Notes: a model not told the origin generated them from the sequence alone. Positions 28,212-38,478 are shown, numbered from the stretch's first letter. The stretch: DNA of 64,000 nt from Brumimicrobium mesophilum (GCF_003025005.1 NZ_PVSS01000014.1:46481-110480), one strand, 5' to 3'. Numbers and translations are program-made.

Positions 28212-28855
28212 CCAAAAAAGAAAAGGCCAAATTTATAATGGAAGAGTTGGATAAAGTGTACCCTACTACTCCAGTTCCACTAGATCACAAAGATCCTTTT
28301 ACTTTATTAATTGCTGTACTTTTATCGGCACAATGTACAGATGTGCGTGTGAATCAAATTACACCTTATCTATTTGCAAAGGCTGATAATCCTTACGACA
28401 TGGTAAAACTTTCTGTTGAAGAAATCCGTGAAATTATTAAGCCATGTGGATTATCACCTCGAAAATCTAAAGCAATTCATGAATTATCACAAATTCTAAT
28501 TGACAAGCATGACGGAATTGTTCCTGACAATTACGAAGATTTAGAATTTTTGCCTGGTGTTGGACATAAGACAGCGTCAGTTGTCATGTCACAAGCTTTT
28601 GGTTATCCTGCGTTTCCTGTCGACACGCATATCCATAGATTATTGTACCGTTGGGGAATTACAAATGGGAAAAACGTGACACAAACCGAAATTGATGCCA
28701 AGAAGATATTTCCAGAGGAGCATTGGAATAAATTACACTTGCAAATTATATTTTACGGTAGAAGTCACTCTCCAGCACGTAGTCCGAAATTAAGTGTGGA
28801 TTACATTACCGAGGCAATTGGAACAAAAAAGGTACTGAAGGATTATAAGCCATAA
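28208..28855 (+). CDS. nth: Endonuclease III-like DNA glycosylase without Fe-S cluster ligands
   Basis: 215 aa. Base-excision repair of oxidised pyrimidines. HhH-GPD core with LPGVGHKTASVV (Lys121) and FPVDTHIHRL (Asp139), matching the catalytic Lys120 and Asp138 of E. coli. The usual C-terminal C-x6-C-x2-C-x5-C 4Fe-4S site is absent: the segment reads FYGRSHSPARSPKL and no Cys occurs after residue 80. Cluster-less homologues are known. Starts inside the stop of the TPR gene. Confidence 0.92.
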   Translation: MTKKEKAKFIMEELDKVYPTTPVPLDHKDPFTLLIAVLLSAQCTDVRVNQITPYLFAKADNPYDMVKLSVEEIREIIKPCGLSPRKSKAIHELSQILIDKHDGIVPDNYEDLEFLPGVGHKTASVVMSQAFGYPAFPVDTHIHRLLYRWGITNGKNVTQTEIDAKKIFPEEHWNKLHLQIIFYGRSHSPARSPKLSVDYITEAIGTKKVLKDYKP

Positions 28856-29098
28856 ATAATTATTAGTGGTTAATTATTTATGGTTAGCGCCCAGAATTAC
28901 GAATTTTAAGGCTTGTACTTCACTAAATTGTGTTGATCGTTTTATCGAATTAAATTAACGAAGAAATCAAATCAATTAGAAACTAGATTTATGAAACATC
29001 ATTTCTAACATTTATTAATAATTGTTTTACTCTGAATGTTTCAAAATTATTCGTAATTCGTAATTATTTCATTCATAATTAATCCTTATATTTCGCTC

Positions 29099-30019
29099 AT
29101 GGCAGAACAAATTCAACGTGAATATTTAGAACAGTTTGGAAATCTTGAGGTCCTTGCAAAACAAATTGTTGAAGGCTTTATTACTGGACTGCATAAAAGT
29201 CCTTTTCATGGGTTCTCCGTTGAATTTGCAGAACACCGATTGTACAACACTGGAGAATCCACAAAACATGTAGATTGGAAACTGTTTGCCCGAACAGATA
29301 AACTTTTTACAAAAAAATACGAGGAAGAAACCAATTTACGTTGTCAGTTCGTTTTGGACACATCTAGTTCTATGTACTTTCAGCACGATGATAATTGGTC
29401 GAAGTTAAAATACAGTATTTACGGAATCGCATCATTAATGGAATTATTAAAACGCCAAAGAGATGCTGTTGGACTATCGCTTTTTACGGATAAATTAAAT
29501 TTACATACAGAGAATAAATCCTCTAATACACATCACCGCTATATTTTTTCAGAATTAGAAAAGCTTCTTCATAATTACGAAGCCAAAGAAGCGAAAACAA
29601 CTGAAGCCGTTCAAGTTTTACATGACATTGCAGAACTTTGTAAACGTCGTAGTTTAGTTGTTGTATTTTCTGACATGTTAAACGACCCTGAAAATAAGGA
29701 CAAACTTTTTGAAGCGCTTCAACATTTAAAGCACAACAAACATGAAGTAATTTTATTTCACGTAGTTGACAAAGAAAAGGAGATTGACTTCCAATTTGAA
29801 AATCGTCCTTACACTTTAGTTGACATGGAAACTGGAGAACAAATGAAATTATTACCTGGTGAAATAAAAGAACATTACATAGAGCAAGTCGGAGAATATT
29901 TCAAGGAGTTAGAGCAAAAATGCGGTGCTTATGGCATTGAATTTCATGAATTAGACACCAATCAACCATTAAATGAACTATTAGTTCAGTTTTTGAATAA
30001 ACGTGGGAAAATGCGTTAA
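29099..30019 (+). CDS. DUF58 family protein
   Basis: 306 aa, cytoplasmic. DUF58 core GESTKHVDWKLFARTDKLF followed by a vWA-like fold with a MIDAS-type DTSSSM (about residue 83). Usually DUF58 genes sit between a MoxR ATPase gene and Bat/vWA genes; here neither neighbour is present within the window, so the gene is isolated. A role with a MoxR ATPase in assembly or envelope stress is a family-based guess. Confidence 0.9.
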   Translation: MAEQIQREYLEQFGNLEVLAKQIVEGFITGLHKSPFHGFSVEFAEHRLYNTGESTKHVDWKLFARTDKLFTKKYEEETNLRCQFVLDTSSSMYFQHDDNWSKLKYSIYGIASLMELLKRQRDAVGLSLFTDKLNLHTENKSSNTHHRYIFSELEKLLHNYEAKEAKTTEAVQVLHDIAELCKRRSLVVVFSDMLNDPENKDKLFEALQHLKHNKHEVILFHVVDKEKEIDFQFENRPYTLVDMETGEQMKLLPGEIKEHYIEQVGEYFKELEQKCGAYGIEFHELDTNQPLNELLVQFLNKRGKMR

Positions 30020-30084
30020 TTGAATTGAAAATTCATAATTGAAAATTCAAACATTCAAGGGTTCAACACCATCCGGAGATGCAA

Positions 30085-30111
30085 TGTAGGGACGTTTGCA
30101 AAACGTCCGTA
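30085..30111. repeat. REP-like palindrome
   Basis: GTAGGGACGTTTGCAAAACG followed by TCCGTA: same core as the palindrome at 11966-11985. Lies between the convergent DUF58 and pdhB genes. Confidence 0.7.
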
Positions 30112-30154
30112 ATCATTGTTTCAACCATTTTAAATTGGTAATTATCCCCTTTTG

Positions 30155-30188
30155 TGAAAAAAAAGCCCCAACATTTCTGCTGAGGCTT
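30155..30188 (-). terminator. Rho-independent terminator of pdhB
   Basis: On the minus strand AAGCCTCAGC and its partner TTGGGGCTT pair around a short loop and are followed by eight T. Just downstream of the pdhB stop at 30211. Confidence 0.75.
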
Positions 30189-30210
30189 CCTTAAAATATA
30201 TTTTAGAATT

Positions 30211-31191
30211 CTAGTTCTTATACATAGTTGCTTTTACCGCTTTGATAATTCTATTCACATTTGGTAATGCTTCTTCCATCAATGGCGGAGAGAATGGGAA
30301 TGGAGTATCAGATTGCGTAACTCTCATCACAGGAGCATCAAGATAATCGAATGCATAACGCTGTAAATGATAAGCTATTTCAGAAGAAATTGAAGCTAAT
30401 GGCCAAGATTCTTCAACCACCACACAACGGTTAGTTTTTTTGATTGATTCAACCACAGTATCATAATCGATTGGTCTTACAGTACGCAAATCAATTACTT
30501 CAACTAAGATTCCTTCTTTCTTTAATTCTTCAGCTGCTTTAAATACTTCTTTGATTATTTTACCAAAAGTTACAATAGTAACATCTTTACCTTTTGATTT
30601 AACATCAGCAACTCCGATTGGAATAAGGTATTCTCCTTCTGGAATTTCACCTTTATCACCATACATTTTCTCAGATTCCAAGAAAACGATTGGACTTTCG
30701 TCACGAATTGCAGATTTTAATAATCCTTTTGCATCTGCAGGGTTTGAAGGAGTAACAACTTTAATACCTGGTACATGTGCATAGAATGATTCAAATGCCT
30801 GTGAATGCGTAGCTGCTAACTGTCCAGCTGTTCCATTACCACCTCTAAAAACAATAGGACAATGGTATTGACCACCAGACATTTGTAACATTTTTGCAGC
30901 ACTATTAATAATTTGGTCAGCTGCCAAAATAGCGAAGTTCCATGTCATGAACTCTACAATTGGACGCAAACCGTTCATTGAAGCACCTACTGCTATACCT
31001 GTAAATCCAAGTTCAGCAATCGGAGTATCAATAACTCTTCTGGCTCCAAACTCGTCTAACATTCCTTGTGAAACTTTATATGCACCATTATATTCGGCAA
31101 CTTCTTCTCCCATTAGGAATACATTCTCATCACGACGCATCTCTTCTGACATCGCTTCCCTAAGGGCTTCTCTAAATTGAACTGTCTTCAT
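30211..31191 (-). CDS. pdhB: Pyruvate dehydrogenase E1 component, beta subunit
   Basis: 326 aa. Forms the alpha2beta2 E1 that decarboxylates pyruvate with thiamine diphosphate. Family motifs: FLMGEEVAEYNGAYKVSQG with the ThDP-activating Glu, DTPIAELGFTGIAVGASMNG, FRGGNGTAGQLAATHSQ, and the C-terminal VEESWPLASISSEIA. E1 alpha and E2/E3 genes are not in the window. A branched-chain E1 beta is a weaker alternative. Divergent from pfkA, another glycolytic enzyme gene, with 182 bp between. Confidence 0.92.
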   Translation of the reverse strand: MKTVQFREALREAMSEEMRRDENVFLMGEEVAEYNGAYKVSQGMLDEFGARRVIDTPIAELGFTGIAVGASMNGLRPIVEFMTWNFAILAADQIINSAAKMLQMSGGQYHCPIVFRGGNGTAGQLAATHSQAFESFYAHVPGIKVVTPSNPADAKGLLKSAIRDESPIVFLESEKMYGDKGEIPEGEYLIPIGVADVKSKGKDVTIVTFGKIIKEVFKAAEELKKEGILVEVIDLRTVRPIDYDTVVESIKKTNRCVVVEESWPLASISSEIAYHLQRYAFDYLDAPVMRVTQSDTPFPFSPPLMEEALPNVNRIIKAVKATMYKN

Positions 31192-31373
31192 TATTAAGTC
31201 TAATATTTTCCTTTTTAATAAAAGTAAATTTAACGTGGGTAAAACTAAGAATTTTTGCGTTGAACCTTAAAGAATCATCATCTTTTTTCTGTAAATAATC
31301 TAAGGTTAAGCGGAAACAGTTATTTTTACTATTCATAATTTAGATCCATAAATCAAATAACATATAATACATC

Positions 31374-32345
31374 ATGAAAAAGATAGGACTACTTACATCG
31401 GGTGGTGACGCTCCAGGAATGAATGCAGCTATACGTGCAATTACAAAAACTGCAATGCATTTTGGGATTCAAGTTGTTGGTATCCGAGATGGTTTTGAAG
31501 GCTTGATGGAAGGTCGATTCATTAATATGAAATACACCGATGTTGATAATATTATCCAACGTGGAGGAACAATTTTAGGTTCTGCCCGAAGTCTAGAATT
31601 TAAAGACAAAGAAAAACGGAAACAGGCACTAGAAAATGTGATTGAAGCCGGAATTGAAGGTTTGATTGTAATTGGAGGTGATGGATCCTTTCGTGGTGCT
31701 CATGTACTAGCACAAGAAGTAAATATACCTGTTATTGGTATCCCAGGAACAATTGACAATGATTTATATGGAACAGAAGCGACGATTGGATATGATACAG
31801 CTTTGAACACAATTGTAGCGGCCGTAGACAAAATTCGTGATACTGCATCTTCCCATAAACGTATCTTCTTTGTGGAAGTTATGGGTCGAGATTCGGGATT
31901 CCTGGCTTTAAACTCCGCCATTGCATCAGGAGCTGAATCGGTCTTAATTCCAGAAACAATTACCGATATTGAAGCAATTGCCAATCAAATAAAATCTCAA
32001 AACAAAGGACGCAGAAGTAGTATTATCATAGTTGCAGAAGGAGATGAAGAAGGAGGTGCAATGGACATTATGCGAAAAATAAAACCTCATCTCGAAGACT
32101 TCGAACTAAGAACTACAATTTTAGGTCACATCCAAAGAGGTGGTTCTCCCTCCTATTTTGACAGAGCTTTGGCTACACGCTCAGGAATAAAAGCTGTTGA
32201 ATTATTATTAGCTGGGGAAACTGAAAAAATGGTAGGGATTAAAGCAGATGAAATGATTACCATTGACTTAATAGACGCAATTGAAAAAAATGCAACTCCA
32301 AAAGTGGAAAGAGAAGAACTTTTAGCAAAACTTCTTACCAAATAA
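31374..32345 (+). CDS. pfkA: ATP-dependent 6-phosphofructokinase
   Basis: 323 aa, usual length. Phosphorylates fructose 6-phosphate. N-terminal LTSGGDAPGMNAAIRA (ATP), GGDGSF (about 103), catalytic PGTIDNDLYGTE, and substrate residues in VEVMGRDSGFLAL. The Gly after the second GGD loop fits the ATP type. Divergent from pdhB. Confidence 0.96.
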   Translation: MKKIGLLTSGGDAPGMNAAIRAITKTAMHFGIQVVGIRDGFEGLMEGRFINMKYTDVDNIIQRGGTILGSARSLEFKDKEKRKQALENVIEAGIEGLIVIGGDGSFRGAHVLAQEVNIPVIGIPGTIDNDLYGTEATIGYDTALNTIVAAVDKIRDTASSHKRIFFVEVMGRDSGFLALNSAIASGAESVLIPETITDIEAIANQIKSQNKGRRSSIIIVAEGDEEGGAMDIMRKIKPHLEDFELRTTILGHIQRGGSPSYFDRALATRSGIKAVELLLAGETEKMVGIKADEMITIDLIDAIEKNATPKVEREELLAKLLTK

Positions 32346-32441
32346 TTTTTGATGATTTTATTTTTTTTTGCAGTCAACCTATAAATATTGGATACCGTAG
32401 GCCAGTATTAAAAAGGTAACAATCTGCATCCAACATGATCG

Positions 32442-32882
32442 TTAATCTTCTAGCAAATCAACTGGTTCAATAATTTTCACATCGGGTAAATTATTTTCAA
32501 TAAACGCAATTCCTTTTTCTGCATTACCCTTTAAATTCGGAAGATGTAAAATGATTTTTTGGTCATTTTGAACATTAAATTCAATTGCTGAAATCCCAAT
32601 TCCTGATTTATTTATTTTGATGCTTTGAATCTCACTTTTAGAAATCGAAATGTCATCATAAATAATTGTCTCCTTTTCTACTTTAAGAATTACAGATTTA
32701 CGTGCAAATATTTGAGCCAAAATTAATGTAATGGTCAGTAATATTAATCCCAGAAATATAACAGCATATTGATGTCCTCCGTACATTTGAATGAGAACAG
32801 GAATTAACATCCACATTGGAGAAAGTAAAGCAATAAAAAGATAGAGCTTCTTTAATTGAATAGAATACAGTTGAATGCTCAT
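32442..32882 (-). CDS. Hypothetical two-helix membrane protein with PH-like tail
   Basis: 146 aa. Two hydrophobic helices (about 10-30 and 38-58), then an all-beta soluble part with strands such as SVILKVEKETIIYDDISIS and SAIEFNVQNDQKIIL followed by a helix, as in bacterial PH-like domains. No named family assigned. Alone on this strand between pfkA (convergent) and the SDR gene. Confidence 0.65.
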   Translation of the reverse strand: MSIQLYSIQLKKLYLFIALLSPMWMLIPVLIQMYGGHQYAVIFLGLILLTITLILAQIFARKSVILKVEKETIIYDDISISKSEIQSIKINKSGIGISAIEFNVQNDQKIILHLPNLKGNAEKGIAFIENNLPDVKIIEPVDLLED

Positions 32883-33033
32883 AATTAATTTTTAATTATC
32901 AATAGTCAATTGTTCGCGAAATTGAGCTTCAAATAATACGACAAACGCTTTCAGCTTTCATATTGATATTCTACAAGATTACACCATCCGAACAGTTAAA
33001 CCCACAATTAACTTAAGTGTAATTCGCAATCAA

Positions 33034-33726
33034 TTAAGGCGTAGTTGAACTCACTGGTAAAACTTTACCATTAAAGAATTTCGGGGCATTGTAAGCAAAA
33101 TCAACAATATACTCAGCCATTTCAGAAGCAGAAATTGGCGCCTTTAATCCAGGGAAAGCTTCCTCTAACATTTCGGTTTGAGTTGCTCCCAAGCACAAAC
33201 AATTCATTTTGATTTTTGTGTCTTTATACTCCTCAGCAAAAAGTTCTGTAAAACTAGTTATTCCAGACTTAGAGGTCGAGTAAGCAGATAATCCAGGGAA
33301 TTTCACACTACCTTGAAAAGCGCCCATTGTTGAAATATTCACAATGTGACCACCTTTCTCTAACATTTTACTCACCATAAATTGTGTGGCATGCATCACT
33401 CCTATGGCATTGGTTTGATAACATGCATTAATGTCTGCTCTCGATAATTCAAGAAAAGGCTTGTTGACCAATTTCCCTGCGTTATTTACTACAATATCAA
33501 CCATAGGAAATTGATCTAGCGTTTTTGCCATGTCAACATGCAAATTCTCAGACATCAAATCGATGAATCCACTGTGAATATTTTCAGCTTGGAAATTTGA
33601 TTTCATCGCTTCAATATTCCTTGATAAAGCAATAACAGTATTTGACTTTTCTTTCGCAAATTGAACAACCAATTCTTTCCCAATCCCCCTACTCGCGCCA
33701 ATAACAACAATTACCTTATTCGTCAT
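33034..33726 (-). CDS. SDR-family oxidoreductase
   Basis: 230 aa. NAD(P) motif VVIGASRGIGKELV, VNNAGKLV, catalytic Ser in IVNISTMGAF and YSTSKSG carrying Tyr and Lys, so an active dehydrogenase is expected. Its start overlaps the paaE-type gene by 11 bp, making it the third gene of a leftward operon of two PaaE-like reductases. Whether it acts in the phenylacetate route is inferred only from position. Confidence 0.88.
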   Translation of the reverse strand: MTNKVIVVIGASRGIGKELVVQFAKEKSNTVIALSRNIEAMKSNFQAENIHSGFIDLMSENLHVDMAKTLDQFPMVDIVVNNAGKLVNKPFLELSRADINACYQTNAIGVMHATQFMVSKMLEKGGHIVNISTMGAFQGSVKFPGLSAYSTSKSGITSFTELFAEEYKDTKIKMNCLCLGATQTEMLEEAFPGLKAPISASEMAEYIVDFAYNAPKFFNGKVLPVSSTTP

Positions 33727-34822
33727 AACTTACAATTAATTCTTCGCTATTTGGATGTGCTTGACAAGTCAAAATGTAACCTTCCTCTACTTCTTTATCA
33801 GTTAAAGAATAGTTTTGATCCATAGTTGCAGAACCTTTCAATATTTTCGCTTTACAAGTACAGCAAATTCCACCACGACAAGAATAAGGTGCATCTATTC
33901 CATGTCCCTCAGCTTCTTTCAATACTGTATCGCCATCAGAAGCCAAATCGAAATGCTCTTCTTCCTCATCAAGAATTACGGTTACTTTTGATATTCCAGT
34001 GAAATTAGAAACGACAGCCTTTTTAACTGGTTCCATTAATACCGGAGTAGTAAATAATTCATAGAACATTTTATCATCTGAAACTCCAAATTTCTTTAAT
34101 GCATTTTGCGCATTAATAATCACTGGTTCTGGTCCACATAAGTAGAATCCATTTGACTTTAAGATATCTAAATCACTTTTGATGATTTCAGTAATCACTT
34201 CTTCGGTCATCATTCCGTGTAAGAATCCTTCTTTTTCCTGTTCAGAGAAAATATGAGTAGTTTTTACTTTTTCTGGCGATAATAAACTAATTTCTTCCTC
34301 GAACATAATGGATTTGTCATTTCTATTGGCATAGAATAAGTTCAAATGACCTTCCTTCGTGTTGTTTATTAGTTTTGCTATAGATAGCACAGGAGTAATT
34401 CCACTTCCGGCAGCAAAGGCAACATAATCACCTTCAACTTTAGCCATTTTAAAATTCCCCATTGGGAAACCTACTTCAATTTCATCTCCAACTTTAGCTT
34501 CATCATTAAAAAAAGATGAAACAATTCCTTTTTCCACCTTTTTAATTCCAATGGCCAAAGGTTCGTTCACATCACTACAAATAGAATATGAGCGATTTTC
34601 AGCTTTACCATTGATATTCATCTTAAGGTTCAAATATTGACCAGGTATGTAATTATACTTTAAAGTCAAGTTCTCAGGAACCTCAAAAATAACCTTTACA
34701 GCATCATCGGTTAAGCGATCGATTTGCTTAATTTTCAGTACAGCACTTGTTTGTACCTTTTTATCTTTCTTACTGGTATCGGTCTCTTTTTTACCCCCAA
34801 ACATTTTTTTAAACAAACTCAT
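33716..34822 (-). CDS. PaaE-like ferredoxin/flavin reductase, copy 1
   Basis: 368 aa. FAD-binding barrel (ENRSYSICSD), NAD(P) domain (VAFAAGSGITPVLSIAKL; FYLCGPEPVI) and a C-terminal plant-type 2Fe-2S domain with CRGGICCTCKAKI and a final Cys in YILTCQAHP. This is the architecture of PaaE, which passes electrons from NADPH to the PaaA diiron site. The N-terminus carries about 20 extra Lys/Asp-rich residues compared with the neighbouring copy. 18 bp after copy 2. Confidence 0.9.
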   Translation of the reverse strand: MSLFKKMFGGKKETDTSKKDKKVQTSAVLKIKQIDRLTDDAVKVIFEVPENLTLKYNYIPGQYLNLKMNINGKAENRSYSICSDVNEPLAIGIKKVEKGIVSSFFNDEAKVGDEIEVGFPMGNFKMAKVEGDYVAFAAGSGITPVLSIAKLINNTKEGHLNLFYANRNDKSIMFEEEISLLSPEKVKTTHIFSEQEKEGFLHGMMTEEVITEIIKSDLDILKSNGFYLCGPEPVIINAQNALKKFGVSDDKMFYELFTTPVLMEPVKKAVVSNFTGISKVTVILDEEEEHFDLASDGDTVLKEAEGHGIDAPYSCRGGICCTCKAKILKGSATMDQNYSLTDKEVEEGYILTCQAHPNSEELIVSYDE

Positions 34823-34840
34823 AATCTAACTTTATAATAA

Positions 34841-35914
34841 TTATTCATCAAAAGAAACCACTAAAGTTTCACTAACTGGATGTGCTTGACAAGTCAAAAT
34901 ATATCCTGCTTCCACTTCATCCTTTTCTAGGGCATAATTAACATCCATACGTGCTTTACCTTCTAAAACTTTTGCCTTACAAGTACAACACACACCTCCT
35001 TTACATGAAAAAGGAACATCTCCACCTGCTTTAGCTGCAGCATCAAGAATACTTTCACCCTCACTGTCCAAATTCAACAGAATTTCTTCTCCATCGAGAA
35101 TTACCTTAATATTAGCATCAACCTTATCAGCTGAAACCATATTCGGTAAAGGTTTCTTTTGTGTTTGTGTAGGAGAAGTAAACAATTCAAAATGAACTTT
35201 CTTTGGATCAAAACCAGCTTCTTCAAAAACATCTTTCACAGCATAAATTGTTGGTTCAGGACCACACACAAAAACTTCGTCTGTATCTTGACCTTCCAAA
35301 ACAGCTTTATAAATTAGCTCAATCTGATTTTTATCCAATAAACCTTCCTGCAGTTTATTTCCAATTTTTTCACTACTAAATACATGCATCAAACTAAATT
35401 TGTCCATGTAGCGATTTTTTAATTCTTCCAATTCATCACGGAAAATAATGTGATCAACACCACGATTTCCATAGATTAAAGTAATGTGACTTTTTTTAGC
35501 AGTGTGTAAAATTGTTTTAATCAATGACATTACAGGAGTAATTCCACTTCCTCCGGCAAAAAACACAAATGATTTATCTGTATTTTCATCAATATCTGCA
35601 GTAAAGGTTCCCATTGGAGTCATCACTTCGATTTCTTCACCTACCTTCAATTCGTCATTGGCAAAGGATGAAAACTTTCCGAGCACCATTTTTTTCACGG
35701 CAACACGCAACTCATTTTCCTGAAGACCAGTACATATCGAATAAGACCTTCTAATATCTTCACCATCAATTGTGGTTCTAAAAGTCAGGTATTGACCTGG
35801 AGTATATTTATAATTATCTGCTAATTCAGTTGGAACTGATAAAGCAATCGATACGGCATCGTTAGTTTCCTGACGAATGTCCTTAATTTTTAAAGTGTGA
35901 AATCTTGGATTCAT
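34841..35914 (-). CDS. paaE: 1,2-phenylacetyl-CoA epoxidase reductase subunit (PaaE-like), copy 2
   Basis: 357 aa from ATG 35914 (NPRFHTLKIKDIRQET), preferred over TTG 35923. Same three-domain architecture as copy 1: RRSYSICTG, FFAGGSGITPVMSLI, VFVCGPEPTI, and the 2Fe-2S site CKGGVCCTCKAKV with a distal Cys. Divergent from paaABCD across 522 bp, so it is the best candidate for the cognate PaaE. The N-terminal FHTLKIKDI resembles known PaaE starts. Confidence 0.9.
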   Translation of the reverse strand: MNPRFHTLKIKDIRQETNDAVSIALSVPTELADNYKYTPGQYLTFRTTIDGEDIRRSYSICTGLQENELRVAVKKMVLGKFSSFANDELKVGEEIEVMTPMGTFTADIDENTDKSFVFFAGGSGITPVMSLIKTILHTAKKSHITLIYGNRGVDHIIFRDELEELKNRYMDKFSLMHVFSSEKIGNKLQEGLLDKNQIELIYKAVLEGQDTDEVFVCGPEPTIYAVKDVFEEAGFDPKKVHFELFTSPTQTQKKPLPNMVSADKVDANIKVILDGEEILLNLDSEGESILDAAAKAGGDVPFSCKGGVCCTCKAKVLEGKARMDVNYALEKDEVEAGYILTCQAHPVSETLVVSFDE

Positions 35915-36436
35915 AATTTTCAATTTCTATGCTTACAAATTTAACAACTAAGCTGCATTATACACTAAAACACTCAATTTATTTGTAAGTGATTAAATAT
36001 TCTAAAACTAGTTTTCCTTCTAAACGAAGTTAATTTCATCAATTCACCTGAATTATTAAAATTTATTTTTCACCCCTATTTATTTGAAATTGAACAATAT
36101 GACTATACACCTCCAAGCATTATAATAACCAATAAGTAATACATACGCAAAGGTTAAGAACTTAACGAAAATAATTCTACAGATTTAAAGCCAATTTTCT
36201 TGGATTCCGACGTTAAAAATCATATCTTAAACTGAACAAAAATTATCATTAGCATATATGAACTTCATATTCGGAGTCATTTTACAAGGTTAAAACATTA
36301 GAAGCTTAACTTGTAATGTTTACAAATAGTATTCAATCTAAAAGTAGAATCAAATAACAGCACCTTAAATGGTAAAAAATTTATAAATTTGTAGAGAGTG
36401 TTTTTTAAATAAAACATTGCTCAAAAAACTAATAAC
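35915..36436. promoter_or_regulatory. Divergent regulatory region between paaE-type and paaABCD operons
   Basis: 522 bp, AT-rich and without a credible gene. It must carry promoters for both operons. A TAAATTTG at 36384-36391 fits the Bacteroidota -7 box for paaA. No clear long palindrome for a PaaR or PaaX-like repressor was found. Confidence 0.5.
36384..36391 (+). promoter_or_regulatory. Candidate -7 box of the paaABCD promoter
   Basis: TAAATTTG fits TAnnTTTG, 45 bp before the paaA start. No TTG is found at the usual -33 distance, so support is partial. Confidence 0.35.
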
Positions 36437-37390
36437 ATGGAAAAAGAAAATTTAGAAGCATTAGACAGAAATTTTCAGGACAAGATTGATCGCGAGATTA
36501 GAATTGAACCTAAAGATTATATGCCTGACGCATACCGAAAAACCTTAATTCGTCAGATATCACAACATGCCCATTCGGAAATTGTAGGACAACTTCCAGA
36601 AGCAAACTGGGTTACTCGTGCACCAAACTTGAGAAGAAAAGCTGTTTTATTGGCTAAAATTCAAGATGAAGCTGGACATGGATTATATTTATACAGCGCA
36701 GTGGAGACTTTAGGAGCAGATCGTGAAGACACCATTGATGACTTGAATGAAGGTCGAGCTAAATATTCAAGTATTTTCAATTACCCAACATTGTCTTGGG
36801 CTGATATGGGAATGGTTGGTTGGTTAGTTGATGGTGCTGCTATAATGAATCAAGTTCCTCTTTGTAGGTGTTCATATGGACCATATGCTCGTGCAATGGT
36901 ACGTGTATGTAAGGAAGAATCGTTTCACCAACGTCAAGGATTTGAAATCGTTACTCAGTTAGCGAATGGAACTCCAGAGCAAAAGGAAATGGCTCAAGAG
37001 TCATTGAATAGATGGTGGTGGCCAGCGTTAATGATGTTTGGTCCTAATGATGCAGACTCTACGCACACTGCACAATCGATGGCTTGGAAAATCAAAAGAA
37101 ACACCAATGATGAATTAAGACAAATGTTTGTGGATGCAACTGTTCCACAAGCAGATTTAATTGGATTAAAAATTCCAGATAAAGATCTTAAATTCAACGA
37201 AGAAACTGGTCATTATGACTTTGGTGAAATCGATTGGGATGAATTTTGGCAAGTAGTTAAAGGATATGGACATTGTAACAATGAACGTGTAACTGCTCGT
37301 AAAAAAGCCAAGGAAGATGGAGCATGGGTCAGAGAAGCTGCGAATGTTTATGCTGAAAAAAGAGCTCAACGAAATAAAAAAGTTTCTTAA
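36437..37390 (+). CDS. paaA: 1,2-phenylacetyl-CoA epoxidase, catalytic subunit A
   Basis: 317 aa. Ferritin-like diiron subunit that epoxidises the ring of phenylacetyl-CoA. Iron ligand motifs: [17 protein letters not shown] (ExxH) and [13 protein letters not shown] (ExxH). N-terminal [18 protein letters not shown] and [13 protein letters not shown] are typical of PaaA. First gene of paaABCD, with B, C and D following in order. Confidence 0.97.
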   Translation: MEKENLEALDRNFQDKIDREIRIEPKDYMPDAYRKTLIRQISQHAHSEIVGQLPEANWVTRAPNLRRKAVLLAKIQDEAGHGLYLYSAVETLGADREDTIDDLNEGRAKYSSIFNYPTLSWADMGMVGWLVDGAAIMNQVPLCRCSYGPYARAMVRVCKEESFHQRQGFEIVTQLANGTPEQKEMAQESLNRWWWPALMMFGPNDADSTHTAQSMAWKIKRNTNDELRQMFVDATVPQADLIGLKIPDKDLKFNEETGHYDFGEIDWDEFWQVVKGYGHCNNERVTARKKAKEDGAWVREAANVYAEKRAQRNKKVS

Positions 37391-37422
37391 TTGAACTTTA
37401 CAAATATTTAAGACAAACAATT

Positions 37423-37710
37423 ATGAGTAAAAAAGAATGGCCACTTTGGGAAGTTTTTATCCGAAGTAAACAAGGATTAAGTCACAAACATGCAGGTAGT
37501 CTAAGAGCTGCAGATGCTGAAATGGCAGTAAACAATGCACGCGATGTTTACACACGAAGAAGTGAAGGAATTAGTATTTGGGTTGTTGAATCAGTTAATG
37601 TTGTAGCCTCAGATCCTTCTGAAGCAGGACCAATGTTTGAACCAGCAAATTCGAAAGCATACCGTCACCCAACTTTTTATGAAGTGCCAGAAGGAATTAA
37701 ACACATGTAA
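37423..37710 (+). CDS. paaB: 1,2-phenylacetyl-CoA epoxidase, subunit B
   Basis: 95 aa, usual size. WPLWEVFIRSKQGLSHKHAG opening and NARDVYTRRSEGISIWVV are characteristic of PaaB, a small subunit that bridges the PaaAC complex. 32 bp after paaA and 9 bp before paaC. Confidence 0.96.
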   Translation: MSKKEWPLWEVFIRSKQGLSHKHAGSLRAADAEMAVNNARDVYTRRSEGISIWVVESVNVVASDPSEAGPMFEPANSKAYRHPTFYEVPEGIKHM

Positions 37711-37719
37711 GCCAAGAAA

Positions 37720-38478
37720 ATGACAAAACAAGAAGCATTATTTGAATTTTTACTGCGAAAAGCAGATGACAGTTTGATACTTGGACATCGTCTCTCTGAA
37801 TGGTGCGGACATGGACCAATACTAGAAGAAGATATTGCATTGACAAACATTTCACTTGATTTAATTGGTCAGGCAACAGAACTTTATAAATACGCAGCCG
37901 AAGTTGAGGGTAAAGGAAGAACCGAAGATGATTTGGCTTTCTTACGTATCGAAAGAGAATACAAAAACGTATTGCTTGTCGAGCAGGTAAATGGAGATTT
38001 CGGGAAAACTATTGTTCGTCAATTTTTCTTTGATCACTTTGAACACTTATTGTATGAAGGTTTAATGAACAGTAAAGACGAAAGAATTTCTGCGATTGCA
38101 ACCAAGACAATTAAGGAAATAAAGTATCATATTAGACATTCAAGTGAATGGGTCATTCGATTAGGTGATGGAACTGAAGAGTCACATAACCGTGTACAAG
38201 CATCCGTTACCGATTTGTCGCGTTATATGAACGAATTATTTTATCAAGACGAAGTCGATGAAACTTTGATAAAGGAAGGAATTATTCCAGATGTTAAGGA
38301 TTTCAGAGTTGAATATGAAAACAATATTGAAAAAATACTTGAAGAAGCAACCTTGAGTTTGCCAGAAGAAAAATGGCAATTGTCGGGTGGTAGAAAAGGA
38401 GTTCACTCAGAGCATTTAGGGTATTTGTTAACTGAATTGCAATATATGCAAAGGACTTATCCAGGGATGGAATGGTAG
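37720..38478 (+). CDS. paaC: 1,2-phenylacetyl-CoA epoxidase, structural subunit C
   Basis: 252 aa, ferritin-like partner of PaaA without the full iron site. Typical stretches: LGHRLSEWCGHGPILEEDIA, LDLIGQATELYKYAAEVEG, KEIKYHIRHSSEWVIRLGDG. Followed by 97 bp holding AATTCGTAATT repeats before paaD. Confidence 0.96.
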   Translation: MTKQEALFEFLLRKADDSLILGHRLSEWCGHGPILEEDIALTNISLDLIGQATELYKYAAEVEGKGRTEDDLAFLRIEREYKNVLLVEQVNGDFGKTIVRQFFFDHFEHLLYEGLMNSKDERISAIATKTIKEIKYHIRHSSEWVIRLGDGTEESHNRVQASVTDLSRYMNELFYQDEVDETLIKEGIIPDVKDFRVEYENNIEKILEEATLSLPEEKWQLSGGRKGVHSEHLGYLLTELQYMQRTYPGMEW

